From Microbacterium sp. SL75 (GTDB lineage Bacteria > Actinomycetota > Actinomycetes > Actinomycetales > Microbacteriaceae), in NCBI RefSeq assembly GCF_026625865.1, contig NZ_CP113067.1, positions 2,356,001 to 2,420,000 of the forward strand: a DNA stretch of 64,000 nucleotides. Direction: 5' to 3'. The position numbers and the translations under genes are program-made. Below the pieces are notes generated by a model, which worked only from the letters and a program-made list of their open reading frames with translations, was not told the origin of the DNA and did not search any database. Shown piece after piece: positions 45,642-55,550 of the stretch. The stretch's first letter is position 1. Each line of letters opens with the position of its first letter.

Positions 45642-46286
45642 TCAGGAGACGACGTCGATGAGCTCGCTCGGCGGCGAGCCGTGCTTGCGGACGCGCAGCA
45701 CACGGAAGCCCCGGCCGGTGGCGGCGCGCTGTACGCCATAGCCGTCGGGGAAGGTCGCCGCCATCCAGCGCTGCAGCGAATCGGAGCCCAGGTTGCGCTG
45801 CACGACGAACCAGCCGTCGCTGCGCTCCGAGAGGCGCGGGATCCAGTGCCGCAGCATGCCGTGCAGCTCGGACTTGCCGACGCGGATCGGCGGGTTGGAT
45901 CGGATGGTGCGGAACGAGACGTCGTCGGGAACATCCTCGGGCCGAACGGCGTTGATGTTGTCGAGGCCGAGCGAATCGGCGTTGCGTCTCACGAGATCGA
46001 GAGCACGCTCGTTGACGTCGACCGCCCAGACGGTCGCGTGCGGTGAGGCGAGCGCCAGAGACAGCGAGATCGGACCCCACCCGCACCCCAGGTCGAGGAA
46101 GTGCCCGCCGGCGGGAGGGGGCGGGGTGTTCGCGAGCAGCACCGATGTGCCGGCATCCACATGGTCGGGACTGAAGACGCCGCCGGCCGTGACCACCTCG
46201 AGCTCTCGACCGGCCAGCGTCACGCGGAGGTGGCGGAGCTGCTCGGGACTCGACGGCGACGCGCTGAAGTAGTGCTCGCTCCCCAT
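45642..46286 (-). CDS. RsmC-like class I methyltransferase
   Basis: 214 residues. Matches the catalytic (MTS) half of RsmC/RlmG 16S/23S rRNA guanine-N2 methyltransferases: HFLDLGCGWGPISLSLAL (motif I) and the target-base motif SNPPIRVGK. It lacks the N-terminal pseudo-methyltransferase half found in gammaproteobacterial RsmC, as is usual in Gram-positives. TATCCT lies 6 nt before ATG 46286 on the minus strand, so leaderless. Divergent from hflX. Confidence 0.88.
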   Translation of the reverse strand: MGSEHYFSASPSSPEQLRHLRVTLAGRELEVVTAGGVFSPDHVDAGTSVLLANTPPPPAGGHFLDLGCGWGPISLSLALASPHATVWAVDVNERALDLVRRNADSLGLDNINAVRPEDVPDDVSFRTIRSNPPIRVGKSELHGMLRHWIPRLSERSDGWFVVQRNLGSDSLQRWMAATFPDGYGVQRAATGRGFRVLRVRKHGSPPSELIDVVS

Positions 46287-46372
46287 CACGCCAGGATATC
46301 CGACCGTCCACCGCACCGCGGGGACGGATAAAGTGCCAGAACACGCGGGAACACCGCGAACGGAAGGAACCC

Positions 46373-47890
46373 ATGACCGAACAGACCACACCCCCGAGCA
46401 CCGACGCGTCTCCGGTGGATCCGGTGGACCGCGTGCTCTCGCGCGCCGAAGCGCACCGCGGGGTCCGGGTCTTCGGCGCCGCTCAAGCGCTCCAGGACGT
46501 CACCACGGCCTACGGCGGCGACTCCGACGGCGATCAGTGGGACCGCGAGGAACGTGCGGCGCTGCGCCGCGTCGCAGGTCTGTCCACAGAGCTCGAAGAT
46601 GTCACCGAGGTCGAGTACCGGCAGCTGCGCCTCGAGAACGTCGTGCTCGTCGGCGTGCACCCTCAGGGCGAGCAGGCGGATGCCGAGAACTCCCTGCGCG
46701 AGCTGTCGGCTCTGGCAGAGACGGCCGGTGCCGTGGTGCTCGACGGCGTGCTGCAGCGCAGGCCGCATCCGGACCCGGCGACCTATGTCGGACGCGGCAA
46801 GGCGGCGGAGCTGCGCGACATCGTCGCCGCCGTCGGTGCCGACACCGTGATCGCCGACACGGAGCTCGCCCCGAGCCAGCGGCGCGCCCTCGAAGACGTC
46901 GTCAAGGTCAAAGTGATCGACCGCACGACGGTGATCCTCGACATCTTCAGTCAGCACGCCAAGAGCCGCGAGGGTAAGGCTCAGGTCGAGCTCGCGCAGC
47001 TCGAGTACCTGCTCCCGCGTCTGCGCGGGTGGGGAGACTCGATGTCGCGTCAGGCCGGTGGACAGGTCGGCGCCGGCGGTGCCGGTATGGGCTCACGCGG
47101 ACCCGGTGAGACGAAGATCGAGCTCGACCGCCGCCGCATCCGCACGAAGATGGCGCTGCTGCGCAAGCAGCTGCGCGACTTCGCTCCCGCTCGCGAGGCC
47201 AAGCGCGCCGAGCGAAAGCGGCACACCATCCCGTCGGTGGCCATCGCCGGGTACACGAACGCCGGTAAGTCGAGCCTGCTGAACCGCCTCACGAGCGCCG
47301 GTGTCCTGGTCGAGAACGCCCTGTTCGCGACGCTGGATGCCACGGTCCGCCGCTCCGAGACGAGCGACGGCCGCGTGTACACGCTGACCGACACGGTCGG
47401 TTTCGTGCGGAACCTCCCGCACCAGCTCGTCGAGGCGTTCCGGTCCACGCTCGAGGAGGTCGGCGACGCCGACGTCATCTTGCACGTCGTCGATGCCTCG
47501 CACCCCGACCCGGCCGCACAGCTCATGACGGTGCGCGACGTGATGGGCGACGTCGATGCGAACTTCGGTCAGGAGATCGTCGTCTTCAACAAGGCCGACC
47601 TCGTCGGCGAAGACGACCGCCTCGTGCTGCGGGGGCTCGCGCCGAACGCGAAGTTCGTCTCCTCGCGGACGGGTGAGGGCATCGACGAGCTCCGCGCCGC
47701 GATCGAGGACGCCCTTCCGCTGCCGGCGGTCGAGGTGCAGGCGGTCGTTCCCTACGACCGTGGCGACCTCGTCTCAGCCGTCCACGAGAGCGGACTCATC
47801 GTGGCGCAGGAGCACCGCGAGAGCGGAACGTTCCTGCACGCGCACGTGGGCGCTCGTCTCGCGGCGGAGCTTGCGGCATTCGGAGCCTGA
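46373..47890 (+). CDS. hflX: GTPase HflX
   Basis: 505 residues. Ribosome-associated GTPase that splits stalled ribosomes. The N-terminal HflX domain contains RPHPDPATYVGRGKAAEL and IFSQHAKSREGKAQVELAQL. The central GxGPGETKIE-type segment (RGPGETKIELDRRRIR) precedes the G domain: GYTNAGKSSLLNRL (about 292-305), DTVGFVRNLP and FNKADL. The first about 75 residues are a variable extension. ATG follows GGAAGGA. A terminator lies 16 nt after the stop. Confidence 0.95.
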   Translation: MTEQTTPPSTDASPVDPVDRVLSRAEAHRGVRVFGAAQALQDVTTAYGGDSDGDQWDREERAALRRVAGLSTELEDVTEVEYRQLRLENVVLVGVHPQGEQADAENSLRELSALAETAGAVVLDGVLQRRPHPDPATYVGRGKAAELRDIVAAVGADTVIADTELAPSQRRALEDVVKVKVIDRTTVILDIFSQHAKSREGKAQVELAQLEYLLPRLRGWGDSMSRQAGGQVGAGGAGMGSRGPGETKIELDRRRIRTKMALLRKQLRDFAPAREAKRAERKRHTIPSVAIAGYTNAGKSSLLNRLTSAGVLVENALFATLDATVRRSETSDGRVYTLTDTVGFVRNLPHQLVEAFRSTLEEVGDADVILHVVDASHPDPAAQLMTVRDVMGDVDANFGQEIVVFNKADLVGEDDRLVLRGLAPNAKFVSSRTGEGIDELRAAIEDALPLPAVEVQAVVPYDRGDLVSAVHESGLIVAQEHRESGTFLHAHVGARLAAELAAFGA

Positions 47891-47905
47891 CCCGAGGCGG
47901 CGTCA

Positions 47906-47935
47906 CGGGCCCCTGCGCGTAGGCGCGGGGGCCCG
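47906..47935. terminator. Terminator between convergent hflX and S9 peptidase genes
   Basis: A 13-bp stem with one G-U (CGGGCCCCTGCGC, 47906-47918, with 47923-47935) and 4-nt loop. The rest of the gap up to 48026 shows no further clear structure. Confidence 0.8.
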
Positions 47936-48026
47936 TCGCCTCTCCCCGGGGGGAGCGGTGGGTCCTCTCGGACGCGGGGCCGCTCCGCGTGCAGCGACGT
48001 CTGCGTCCGTTGCGTCCCGCGCGGAC

Positions 48027-49913
48027 TCAGTCGAGCTCGAGCGCCGGAGTGCCCGGTGTCTCGAAGCCGAACACCGCGCCGAGGAAGCCGAGTTCGCGCT
48101 CGAGCGAGTCGATCACCGTCTCGGACCGTCGGAACCCGTGTCCCTCGCCCTGGTAGAGGACGTAGGCGTGCGGCACGCCGTGTGCGGTCAGAGCATCGCG
48201 GATGGCCTCGGCCTGCGACGGCGGGACCACCCGGTCTTCCGAGCCCTGCAGGATGAGCAGGGGTACACGGAAGAGCTCCGGGCGCCCCAGGGGTGAGCGC
48301 TCGAGGTACACCGCCTCGGCCTCGGGCAGGGGCCCGATGAGGCCATCGAGGTAGCGGGCCTCGAAGTCGTGCGTGTCCTCCGCCAGGGCCCGGGCGTCTC
48401 CGACGCCGTAGCGCGAGATGCCGGCCGAGAACACGTCGGTGCGGGTCACGGCAGCCAGCACCGTCCAGCCGCCCGCCGAGCCACCCGCGATGGCGAGGCG
48501 ATCAGGGTCGGCGAGCCCCGCCTCGGCGAGGGCGGATGCGGCGGCCGCCACGTCGTCGACGTCGACCACGCCCCACTGGCCCCTCAGCCGGTCTCGGTAC
48601 GCGCGGCCGTACCCGGTCGAGCCGCCGTAGTTGACGTCCAGGACGCCGATACCGCGACTGGTGAAGAACGCCGTCTTCGCCGAGGGGGCGGGGCCCACGT
48701 GCGAGGTGGGTCCGCCGTGGACGAGGACGACGTAGGGCGGGCGTTCGCCCGCGACCGGCGCGACGCCGGGGTTGGTGGGGGCGTAGGCGAAGGCGTGCAC
48801 CGGGCCATGGGGTCCGTCGGTGGACAGGGCGCGGGCTGCCGGCATCCATTCGTCTCCCCACGAGCCGGAACCGCCGGTCACGAGTTCCACCGCGCCGGAG
48901 TCGAGGTCGACGAGCCAGAGCCCCGAGCGTCCGCGAGCGTCGGACCCCGAGACGAGGACGCGCGAGCCTCGGACGTCGTCGATCGCGGCCCCCGCGACGA
49001 CGGGCACGTCGATCGGGCGCACGCCGCTGGGGGCGATCTCGACGATCTCGTCTGCCCCGTTCGTGCGGACCGCGACGACGCGTCCGTCGGCGGCTGCGCC
49101 GAACCAGCGGGTGCCGAGCACCCACAGGCCTCCGCCGGTGTCGGCATCGGCCGGGGCGAGGGGCTGGGCCTCGCCGTCGAGAGGACGGCGGAAGAGGTTC
49201 CAGCGACCCTCGGGGTCGTCGGCGTAGAGCAGCTCGTCGTCCGCGATCCAGACGGGCTGCAGCGGTGCGCGTCGTTCCCCGCCGGCCACGTCGAGGATGA
49301 CCCCCGTTTCGAGGTCGGCGACACGGAGGGTCGTGGCGTCCCACGGCATGTCGGGGTGGTTCCACGCGATCCAGGCCAGACGACGGCCGTCGGGGGAGAG
49401 GGCGGGCTGCGCGAGGAAGTCGCTGCCCTCGGCGAGCACCTCCGTCGCCCCGTCGAGCGGGATGCGCACGATCTCGCGGCGCGGCACGCGGGACGCGCCG
49501 TGTGTCTCGCGGATGGCGAGGAGCACCCCGTGCTCCCAGCGGAGGCCGCCGTGGCGTACGGCGTCGTCGGCGGGAGTGAGGGGTCGCGCGGTCCCGCCCG
49601 GGCGAAGCGCCCACACGCGTTGGTCGGTCTTCTCGACGTAGTACAGCTCGCCATCGTCGGACGCGGTCCACGCGCCGCCGCCGTACTCGTGGACGGCGGA
49701 GCGGGCGTTGGCGGGTGCGGGGAGAACCGTCTCTACGGAGCCGTCGGCCCGTCGACGCTTCACCGCGACACGACCGGCTTCGTGGGGGAGGGACTCGCCC
49801 CACCAGATCTCGTCGCCCACGAGCCGAGCCCCGTCGACGCGCGGTGATGCCTGCGCGACGGACTCGGGCGTGATCGGGGAGGGCCAGGAACCGTAGGGAA
49901 GGGTGTCAGCCAT
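48027..49913 (-). CDS. S9 family peptidase (prolyl oligopeptidase-like)
   Basis: 628 residues. An N-terminal beta-propeller of WD40-like/TolB-like repeats (about 1-370; for example LSPDGRRLAWIAWNHPDMPW) caps an alpha/beta hydrolase domain (about 385-610). The triad is S479 (AGGSAGGW), D560 (GSEDR) and H592 (GEGHG). Acylaminoacyl- or dipeptidyl-peptidase activity on short peptides is expected; it has no signal peptide and is cytosolic. TAGGCT lies 6 nt before the ATG, so leaderless. Confidence 0.92.
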   Translation of the reverse strand: MADTLPYGSWPSPITPESVAQASPRVDGARLVGDEIWWGESLPHEAGRVAVKRRRADGSVETVLPAPANARSAVHEYGGGAWTASDDGELYYVEKTDQRVWALRPGGTARPLTPADDAVRHGGLRWEHGVLLAIRETHGASRVPRREIVRIPLDGATEVLAEGSDFLAQPALSPDGRRLAWIAWNHPDMPWDATTLRVADLETGVILDVAGGERRAPLQPVWIADDELLYADDPEGRWNLFRRPLDGEAQPLAPADADTGGGLWVLGTRWFGAAADGRVVAVRTNGADEIVEIAPSGVRPIDVPVVAGAAIDDVRGSRVLVSGSDARGRSGLWLVDLDSGAVELVTGGSGSWGDEWMPAARALSTDGPHGPVHAFAYAPTNPGVAPVAGERPPYVVLVHGGPTSHVGPAPSAKTAFFTSRGIGVLDVNYGGSTGYGRAYRDRLRGQWGVVDVDDVAAAASALAEAGLADPDRLAIAGGSAGGWTVLAAVTRTDVFSAGISRYGVGDARALAEDTHDFEARYLDGLIGPLPEAEAVYLERSPLGRPELFRVPLLILQGSEDRVVPPSQAEAIRDALTAHGVPHAYVLYQGEGHGFRRSETVIDSLERELGFLGAVFGFETPGTPALELD

Positions 49914-49961
49914 GACCCCAGCCTAGGCAGGGCCTAGGACATCCACCCGCGTGGAACGGAA

Positions 49962-49998
49962 GAGGCCGGATGCCACCTCTCGGTGCGCATCCGGCCTC
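49962..49998 (-). terminator. lexA terminator
   Basis: A perfect 12-bp stem (GAGGCCGGATGC, 49962-49973, with 49987-49998); its 13-nt loop can itself pair CACC with GGTG. It begins 12 nt beyond the lexA stop on the minus strand. Confidence 0.8.
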
Positions 49999-50010
49999 GA
50001 GTCGTCGGGC

Positions 50011-50700
50011 TCAGACGGTACGCAGCACCGCGACGACACGACCGAGGACGACGGCCTCGTCGCCGAGGATCGGCTCGAACGCGCTGTTGCGGGGGAGCAG
50101 CCACGTGTGGCCGTCGCGCCGACGGAAGGTCTTGACCGTCGCCTCGCCGTCGAGCATGGCGGCGACGATCTCGCCGTTCTCGGCCGTGGCCTGCGACCGG
50201 ATGACGACCCAGTCGCCGTCGCAGATGGCCGCGTCGATCATCGACTCGCCCGAGACCTTGAGCATGAACAGTTCCCCCTTGCCGACGAGCTGGCGCGGGA
50301 GGGGGAAGATCTCCTCGACCTGCTGGTCGGCCGTGATGGGCACGCCGGCTGCGATACGACCGACGAGGGGCACCAGGGCGGCGTCGCCGAGGGCGGGAGC
50401 GGCGTCGGCGGGGTTCTCCGCGGCGGCGCCGGGGAGGTCGATGAGCACCTCCATCGCGCGCGTCTTGCCGGGGTCTCGGCGAAGGTAGCCGCTGAGCTCC
50501 AGCTGGTTGAGCTGGTGGGTGACGCTTGAGAGCGACTTGAGCCCGACCGCGTCGCCGATCTCGCGCATGCTCGGCGGATACCCGTGCCGCGCGATGGATC
50601 GCTGGATCACTTCGAGGATCGCCAGCTGCTTGTCGCTGAGATTCTTGCGCCGCCGGGTCTGCGGCCGTTCGCGGCCGGCGGCGGTCGTCGCGTCGGTCAT
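50011..50700 (-). CDS. lexA: SOS repressor LexA
   Basis: 229 residues. An N-terminal winged HTH (about 20-83; [33 protein letters not shown]) and a C-terminal S24 self-cleaving domain. Cleavage bond A118-G119 (RIAAGVP), nucleophile S153 (SGESMID) and general base K190. ATG 50700 is preceded by GGGGAG. RecA filaments trigger cleavage and de-repress the SOS genes. Its promoter lies in the spacer with LexA-like boxes shared with the divergent LysM gene, so autoregulated. Confidence 0.97.
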   Translation of the reverse strand: MTDATTAAGRERPQTRRRKNLSDKQLAILEVIQRSIARHGYPPSMREIGDAVGLKSLSSVTHQLNQLELSGYLRRDPGKTRAMEVLIDLPGAAAENPADAAPALGDAALVPLVGRIAAGVPITADQQVEEIFPLPRQLVGKGELFMLKVSGESMIDAAICDGDWVVIRSQATAENGEIVAAMLDGEATVKTFRRRDGHTWLLPRNSAFEPILGDEAVVLGRVVAVLRTV

Positions 50701-50854
50701 CTGTGCTCCCCTCGCGCCGCGCAAACCACGGCGGAAATTCGAATGTCGGAGGTTGGTGATGAGGTCTCCGTGTCGAAACCGTATCCGGTCGACGACCCGA
50801 TTGACACGGAGGCCCACGCGTGTCGCGTTCGATTCGTCTGCGATACACGAGGTC

Positions 50855-50899
50855 TTGACACTCGAACAGGTTCGAATATAGATTCGGAATACAGATTCG
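50855..50899 (+). promoter_or_regulatory. LysM-gene promoter overlapped by clustered LexA boxes
   Basis: A plus-strand promoter TTGACA (50855-50860) with TATAGA (50777+100, that is 50877-50882) at 16-bp spacing. It is overlapped by TCGAAC-AG-GTTCGA (50862-50875), by TCGAAT-ATAG-ATTCGG (50872-50887), which has the normal 16-bp LexA-box layout, and by a weaker third copy (50884-50899). Occupancy by LexA would block RNA polymerase completely. The same boxes face the divergent lexA gene 155 bp away. Confidence 0.8.
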
Positions 50900-50958
50900 C
50901 ACCACCGCCCTCCCGGCCGAGGGTGGGGTGCGAATCTCTCCCCACCAAGGAGCACATC

Positions 50959-51309
50959 ATGAGCAGCATCGCCCTCACCGCCCCGTCTACTCGCCTGCGC
51001 ATCACCGCGCGTGGCCGTCGTGTCGTGGCGTTCCTCGTTTCCCTCCCGATCGTCGCCGTGCTCTCCGTGGCGATCGTCGGTGGCGGATCCGCCCTCGCCT
51101 CCGGCGACGCCGGCGCTCCCGCCGGTTCGTTCACCGAGATCACCGTCATGAGCGGCGAGACCCTGTGGTCGATCGCCGAAGACGTGGCCCCCTCCGCCGA
51201 CCCGCGCGACGTGGTGGCAGAGATCACGCGCCTCAACGCTCTGCCCGGCGGCTCGGTGTCAGCGGGTCAGCGCATCGCGATCCCCGCCGAGTACGCCCCC
51301 GCGGCCTGA
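50959..51309 (+). CDS. SOS-controlled membrane LysM protein, probable division inhibitor
   Basis: 116 residues. A basic cytoplasmic head, one membrane helix (about 22-47) and a C-terminal LysM domain (about 60-112; [18 protein letters not shown] and GQRIAIP) that binds peptidoglycan. Divergent from lexA with LexA-like boxes on its promoter. The same position and architecture are shared by YneA of Bacillus subtilis and Rv2719c of Mycobacterium tuberculosis, which restrain division during SOS. That role is therefore inferred. ATG 50959 has AAGGAG before it. Confidence 0.85.
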   Translation: MSSIALTAPSTRLRITARGRRVVAFLVSLPIVAVLSVAIVGGGSALASGDAGAPAGSFTEITVMSGETLWSIAEDVAPSADPRDVVAEITRLNALPGGSVSAGQRIAIPAEYAPAA

Positions 51310-51364
51310 ACGACGGGTCGCGGCTCGTGCGCCTCGACTCCGCTCGACGCCTACGATGGGTGAG

Positions 51365-52450
51365 GTGACCGTACGCCTCGACGACCTTCCTCTTCGCGAC
51401 GATCTGCGGGGTATGACCCCGTACGGAGCCCCGCAGGCTGCACTGCCCGTGGCGCTCAACGTGAACGAGAACACGCATCCTGTTCCGTCCGAGGTGGCTG
51501 ACGACATCCTGGACGCCGTCGCTCGGGCGCTTCGGGACGTCAACCGGTACCCCGACCGCGAGTTCACCGGACTGCGCGAGGCCTTTGCGGGATACCTCGG
51601 GCACGGCCTGAACCCCGAACAGATCTGGGCGGCCAACGGCTCGAACGAAGTGCTCCAGCACATCTTGCAGGCCTTCGGTGGCCCCGGCCGTACGGCGATG
51701 GGCTTCGCTCCCACCTATTCCATGTACCCGATCCTCACGCGCGCCACGGGTGCGCGCTGGGTCACCGGGGAACGGGAGCACGACTTCACCCTCTCGCCCG
51801 CGTCAGCTGCGGCGCAGGTGCGCGAGCAGCGGCCCGACGTCGTCTTCCTCTGTGCGCCGAACAACCCGACGGGAACGCCTCTGCGCCTCGACGTGGTGGA
51901 GGCGGTGTACGACGCCACCGACGGCATCGTGATCGTCGACGAGGCGTACGAAGAGTTCGCCCCGCGGGACGAGCCGTCGGCGGTTTCTCTGCTCCCCGAC
52001 CGCCCGCGGCTGGTCGTCTCGCGCACTATGAGCAAGGCCTTCGCCTTCGCCGGCGCCCGGGTGGGCTACCTCGCGGCCGACCCCGCGCTGGTCGACGCTC
52101 TCCGCCTGGTCCGTCTTCCGTACCACCTGAGTGCTCTCACGCAGGCGGCGGCGACCGCGGCTCTCGGCCACGCCGAGACGATGCTGTCGATGGTCGACGA
52201 CATCGTGGCGCAACGCGACCGCATCTCTGCGACGGTGTCGGCGCTGGGCTATACGGCCCACGAGTCGTGGACCAACTTCGTCCTGTTCGGCGGTGTCGAC
52301 GACCCGGCAGCCACCTGGAAGGCGCTTTACGACCGGGGTGTCCTGATTCGAGACGTCGGCATCGCCCACCACCTCCGCGTGACCGCGGGAACGGCCGACG
52401 AGACCACCGCATTCCTCGACGCGCTCGCCTCGGTAGGATCGCGATCATGA
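51365..52450 (+). CDS. hisC: Histidinol-phosphate aminotransferase
   Basis: 361 residues from GTG 51365; an in-frame ATG at 51356 gives 364. GTG is preferred because TACGAT (51352-51357) is 7 nt before it, and the ATG lies within that hexamer. Fold-type I PLP enzyme of histidine synthesis. The PLP lysine is K224 ([17 protein letters not shown]). [21 protein letters not shown] and [10 protein letters not shown] are diagnostic. First gene of hisCBHA; its stop overlaps hisB (ATGA). Confidence 0.95.
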   Translation: MTVRLDDLPLRDDLRGMTPYGAPQAALPVALNVNENTHPVPSEVADDILDAVARALRDVNRYPDREFTGLREAFAGYLGHGLNPEQIWAANGSNEVLQHILQAFGGPGRTAMGFAPTYSMYPILTRATGARWVTGEREHDFTLSPASAAAQVREQRPDVVFLCAPNNPTGTPLRLDVVEAVYDATDGIVIVDEAYEEFAPRDEPSAVSLLPDRPRLVVSRTMSKAFAFAGARVGYLAADPALVDALRLVRLPYHLSALTQAAATAALGHAETMLSMVDDIVAQRDRISATVSALGYTAHESWTNFVLFGGVDDPAATWKALYDRGVLIRDVGIAHHLRVTAGTADETTAFLDALASVGSRS

Positions 52451-53061
52451 CCGGCCCCGCCTCGCCCCGTACCGCTTCGATCACCCGGGAGACGAGCGAG
52501 TCCCGCGTCGAGCTGGAGCTCGACCTCGACGGTCGAGGCGTCAGCGACATCTCGACGACCGTGCCGTTCTTCGACCACATGCTCACCGCGTTCGCGAAGC
52601 ACTCCTTGACCGACCTGCGCGTCCGCTCCACGGGTGACACCCACATCGACGCCCACCACACGGTCGAAGACACCTCGATCGTGCTCGGACAGGCCATCCG
52701 CCAGGCGCTCGGCGACAAGTCCGGTATTGCGCGCTACGGCGACGCTCTCGTGCCGCTCGACGAGGCCCTCGCGCAGGCTGTGGTCGACATCAGCGGTCGT
52801 CCCTACCTCGTGCACACCGGCGAGCCCACGGGCTTCGAGCACCACCTCATCGGCGGTCACTTCACCGGGTCGCTCGTGCGTCACTCGTTCGAGGCGCTCT
52901 CCATCCACGCCGGACTGACCGTCCACGTCCGTGTTCTGGGTGGGCGCGACCCGCATCACATCGCCGAAGCCGAGTACAAGGCGCTCGCGCGTGCCTTCCG
53001 TCAGGCAAAGGCTCTCGACCCCCTCGTCGACGGCATCCCGAGCACCAAGGGCGCATTGTGA
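52447..53061 (+). CDS. hisB: Imidazoleglycerol-phosphate dehydratase
   Basis: 204 residues, monofunctional (no phosphatase domain), as in other actinobacteria. Manganese-binding His motifs are intact: [29 protein letters not shown] and the late [20 protein letters not shown] overlap with hisC; its stop overlaps the hisH start (GTGA). Confidence 0.96.
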   Translation: MTGPASPRTASITRETSESRVELELDLDGRGVSDISTTVPFFDHMLTAFAKHSLTDLRVRSTGDTHIDAHHTVEDTSIVLGQAIRQALGDKSGIARYGDALVPLDEALAQAVVDISGRPYLVHTGEPTGFEHHLIGGHFTGSLVRHSFEALSIHAGLTVHVRVLGGRDPHHIAEAEYKALARAFRQAKALDPLVDGIPSTKGAL

Positions 53062-53708
53062 CGCGGAGACCCGTCGTCGCCGTCTTCGATTACGGTTCGG
53101 GCAACGTCCACTCCGCGGTCAAGGCGCTCATCGAGGCGGGAGCCGACGCGAGGCTGACTTCCGACCGTTCTCTGCTGCTCGACGCCGACGGGCTGCTGGT
53201 CCCCGGCGTCGGCGCGTTCGGTGCGGTCATGGGTGCGTTGAACGACAGCCGGGGCGGCGAGATCATCGATCGCCGTCTGGCGGGCGGTCGCCCCGTCCTG
53301 GGTATCTGCGTGGGCATGCAGGTCATGTTCGCGCGCGGTATCGAGCGCGGCGCCGACACCCCCGGCCTGGGGGAGTGGCCCGGAACCGTCGCGGAGCTCG
53401 AGGCGCCGGTGCTCCCGCACATGGGCTGGAACACCGTGGCACCCGGTGACGGGTCACGCCTGTTCGACGGCCTCGAGAAGGAGCGGTTCTACTTCGTGCA
53501 CTCGTACGCGGCGCAGGACTGGTCGCTCGAGGTCGCCCCGCCGTTCCCCCAACCCGTTCTGACCTGGTGCACGTACGGGGCGCCGTTCCTGGCGGCCGTC
53601 GAGAACGGCCCCCTGTCGGCCACCCAGTTCCACCCGGAGAAGTCGGGCGAAGCCGGCATCCGTCTGCTCGCCAATTGGATCGACGGGCTGCGCACGACTA
53701 CTGTGTGA
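53058..53708 (+). CDS. hisH: Imidazole glycerol phosphate synthase, glutaminase subunit
   Basis: 216 residues. Class I glutamine amidotransferase that feeds ammonia to HisF. Nucleophile C84 ([10 protein letters not shown]), oxyanion region VPGVGAFG and the His-Glu pair in [14 protein letters not shown] start overlapping hisB by 4 bp. hisF is not in this window. Confidence 0.96.
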   Translation: MTRRPVVAVFDYGSGNVHSAVKALIEAGADARLTSDRSLLLDADGLLVPGVGAFGAVMGALNDSRGGEIIDRRLAGGRPVLGICVGMQVMFARGIERGADTPGLGEWPGTVAELEAPVLPHMGWNTVAPGDGSRLFDGLEKERFYFVHSYAAQDWSLEVAPPFPQPVLTWCTYGAPFLAAVENGPLSATQFHPEKSGEAGIRLLANWIDGLRTTTV

Positions 53709-53754
53709 CCTCGTGCCCCGGCTCGGCGAGATGCGCCGAAGGGTGCGAGGAGCC

Positions 53755-54501
53755 ATGAACGATTTCGCGTCCACGCCCGAACTTGTGCTGCTTCCCGCGG
53801 TCGACGTCGCCGACGGCAAGGCCGTCCGTCTGACCCAGGGTGAGGCCGGTACAGAGACCAGCTACGGCGACCCCGTCGATGCCGCCGCGGACTTCGCCCG
53901 GCAGGGCGCTCAGTGGATCCACCTCGTGGACCTCGACGCCGCCTTCGGTCGCGGCAGCAACGCCAGCGTCATGCGCAAAGTGATCAAGCAGGTCAAGGGC
54001 GTGCAGGTCGAGCTGTCCGGCGGCATCCGCGACGACCGTTCCCTCGAGGCGGCTCTCGAGAGCGGCGCGAGCCGTATCAACCTCGGCACCGCGGCCCTCG
54101 AGAACCCCGAGTGGGCCGCCGACGTCATCAACCGCTACGGCGAGGCGATCGCGGTCGGTCTCGACGTGCGGGGCACGACCCTCGCCGCGCGCGGCTGGAC
54201 CCGCGACGGCGGCGACCTGTGGACGGTGCTCGAGCGCCTCGAAGACGCCGGTTGCAGCCGATACGTCGTCACCGACGTCACGAAGGACGGCACTCTCCGC
54301 GGCCCCAACATCGAGCTGCTGCGCGAGATGACGCAGCGCACCCCCAAGCCGATCGTCGCCTCGGGCGGCGTCTCGAGCCTCGACGACATCGCGGCCCTGC
54401 GCGAGCTCGTCCCGCTCGGTGTCGAGGGCGCGATCGTCGGCAAGGCGCTCTACGCGGGCCAGTTCACCCTGGCCGAGGCGCTGGATGTCGCCGGACACTG
54501 A
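53755..54501 (+). CDS. hisA: Phosphoribosyl isomerase A (HisA/PriA)
   Basis: A 248-residue (beta/alpha)8 barrel. [15 protein letters not shown] carries the first catalytic Asp (D17). [17 protein letters not shown] and [16 protein letters not shown] hold the phosphate-binding glycines. In many actinobacteria this enzyme (PriA) also replaces TrpF; whether that holds here depends on trpF elsewhere in the genome. ATG 53755 follows GCGAGGA. The next gene starts inside its last codons. Confidence 0.93.
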   Translation: MNDFASTPELVLLPAVDVADGKAVRLTQGEAGTETSYGDPVDAAADFARQGAQWIHLVDLDAAFGRGSNASVMRKVIKQVKGVQVELSGGIRDDRSLEAALESGASRINLGTAALENPEWAADVINRYGEAIAVGLDVRGTTLAARGWTRDGGDLWTVLERLEDAGCSRYVVTDVTKDGTLRGPNIELLREMTQRTPKPIVASGGVSSLDDIAALRELVPLGVEGAIVGKALYAGQFTLAEALDVAGH

Positions 54502-55285
54502 CGATCCGCACGGCCACGCCCACGGCGCTCACGCGGATTCCGCAGGCGTCCCGTGGGAGGGCCGGAGCTTCTCGGCCAACCCCCACTCGGGGGACGACGG
54601 ATCCGCCGATCCGGCGCTGCTGGCGGCTCTCCTGGCGTTCCGCGCGGGCGAGGGCGATGCCCGCTCCGTCGTCGACGCGTATCGCGACGCGCGCTTGCTC
54701 ATTCCGTTGGTGGCAGAGAAGGGCGACCACGGCATCGGAGCGCACGGCCTCGAGGTCGACAAGACCCAGGAACTGTCGATCGTGACGGTAGCCGCGCCCG
54801 ACGGTCGCAAAGTGCTCCCGGTCTTCACCTCGGTGACGGCTCTGCAGACGTGGGATGCCACCGCACGGCCGGTGCCCGCCGACGGACGGCGCACGGCGCT
54901 GGCGGCGGCATCGGAGGACACCGAACTCATCGTCGTCGATCCCGCGTCGGAGACGGAGTTCGTCATCCGCCGTCCGGCCGTGTGGGCGATCGCTCAGGGC
55001 GAGCCCTGGGAGCCCGCGCACACCTCGCCCTCGATCTTCACCGGGCTTCACGAGAGCATCGCCGGAGAGCTGGCCGTCCTCGATCTCGCCGTCGAGTCGG
55101 GAGACCCGACCGGGCGTCTGCGCGGGCCTGAACTCGTCGTGCACCTGCAGCTCATGTCCGGCCTCGAGCAGGAGGAACTGGATGCCACGCTGGCGCGTCT
55201 GGCGCGACGCTGGTCGGCGGACGATCGGATCGCTGTCCTCGTCGACTCTCTGACGGTGAAGCTCCACCGCAGCACCGAGTCCTGA
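54485..55285 (+). CDS. SseB family protein
   Basis: 266 residues. The N-terminal SseB domain covers about residues 45-165 ([46 protein letters not shown]). A C-terminal part (about 185-260) resembles the SseB C-terminal region. Function unknown; such genes often follow hisA in Microbacteriaceae as far as I recall. The ATG overlaps the hisA stop by 17 bp. Convergent with the DUF1844 gene. Confidence 0.82.
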   Translation: MSPDTDDPHGHAHGAHADSAGVPWEGRSFSANPHSGDDGSADPALLAALLAFRAGEGDARSVVDAYRDARLLIPLVAEKGDHGIGAHGLEVDKTQELSIVTVAAPDGRKVLPVFTSVTALQTWDATARPVPADGRRTALAAASEDTELIVVDPASETEFVIRRPAVWAIAQGEPWEPAHTSPSIFTGLHESIAGELAVLDLAVESGDPTGRLRGPELVVHLQLMSGLEQEELDATLARLARRWSADDRIAVLVDSLTVKLHRSTES

Positions 55286-55457
55286 CGGGGGCGTTCCGCT
55301 CGTCACCAGAACAGGACGGTGCGTCGAGAACAGGCCACCCCGGCGTCCGGACCCCTGTCCTCGTGACATCCCCTGTGCTCGTGACAGCAGCCGGGGCGTC
55401 GCCCGCTCCCACACCCCGCGGGTGTCACGGAAGAGGTGGCCTGCGACACAGGGCGCA

Positions 55458-55523
55458 GTGATGCCCCCTTCCCAAGGCAATCGGGGAAGGGGCCCCACTC
55501 TTGCCTTGGGAAGGGGGCATCAC
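55458..55523. repeat. Perfect 23-bp inverted repeat between convergent genes
   Basis: The arm 55458-55480 (core GATGCCCCCTTCCCAAGGCA) is perfectly complementary to 55501-55523, around a 20-nt G-rich and C-rich loop. It could be a bidirectional terminator for the SseB and DUF1844 genes, but the stem is about twice the length of the other terminators here. The remaining gap (55286-55457) contains short direct repeats (CCTGTCCTCGTGACA and CCTGTGCTCGTGACA). Confidence 0.8.
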
Positions 55524-55550
55524 GAAGCCCGGTACCCCAGAACGACAGAC

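Noticed and set aside
50871..50880. GGTTCGAATA near lexA as a tRNA T-arm
   Set aside because: No acceptor or anticodon stems around it; it is part of the LexA-box cluster.
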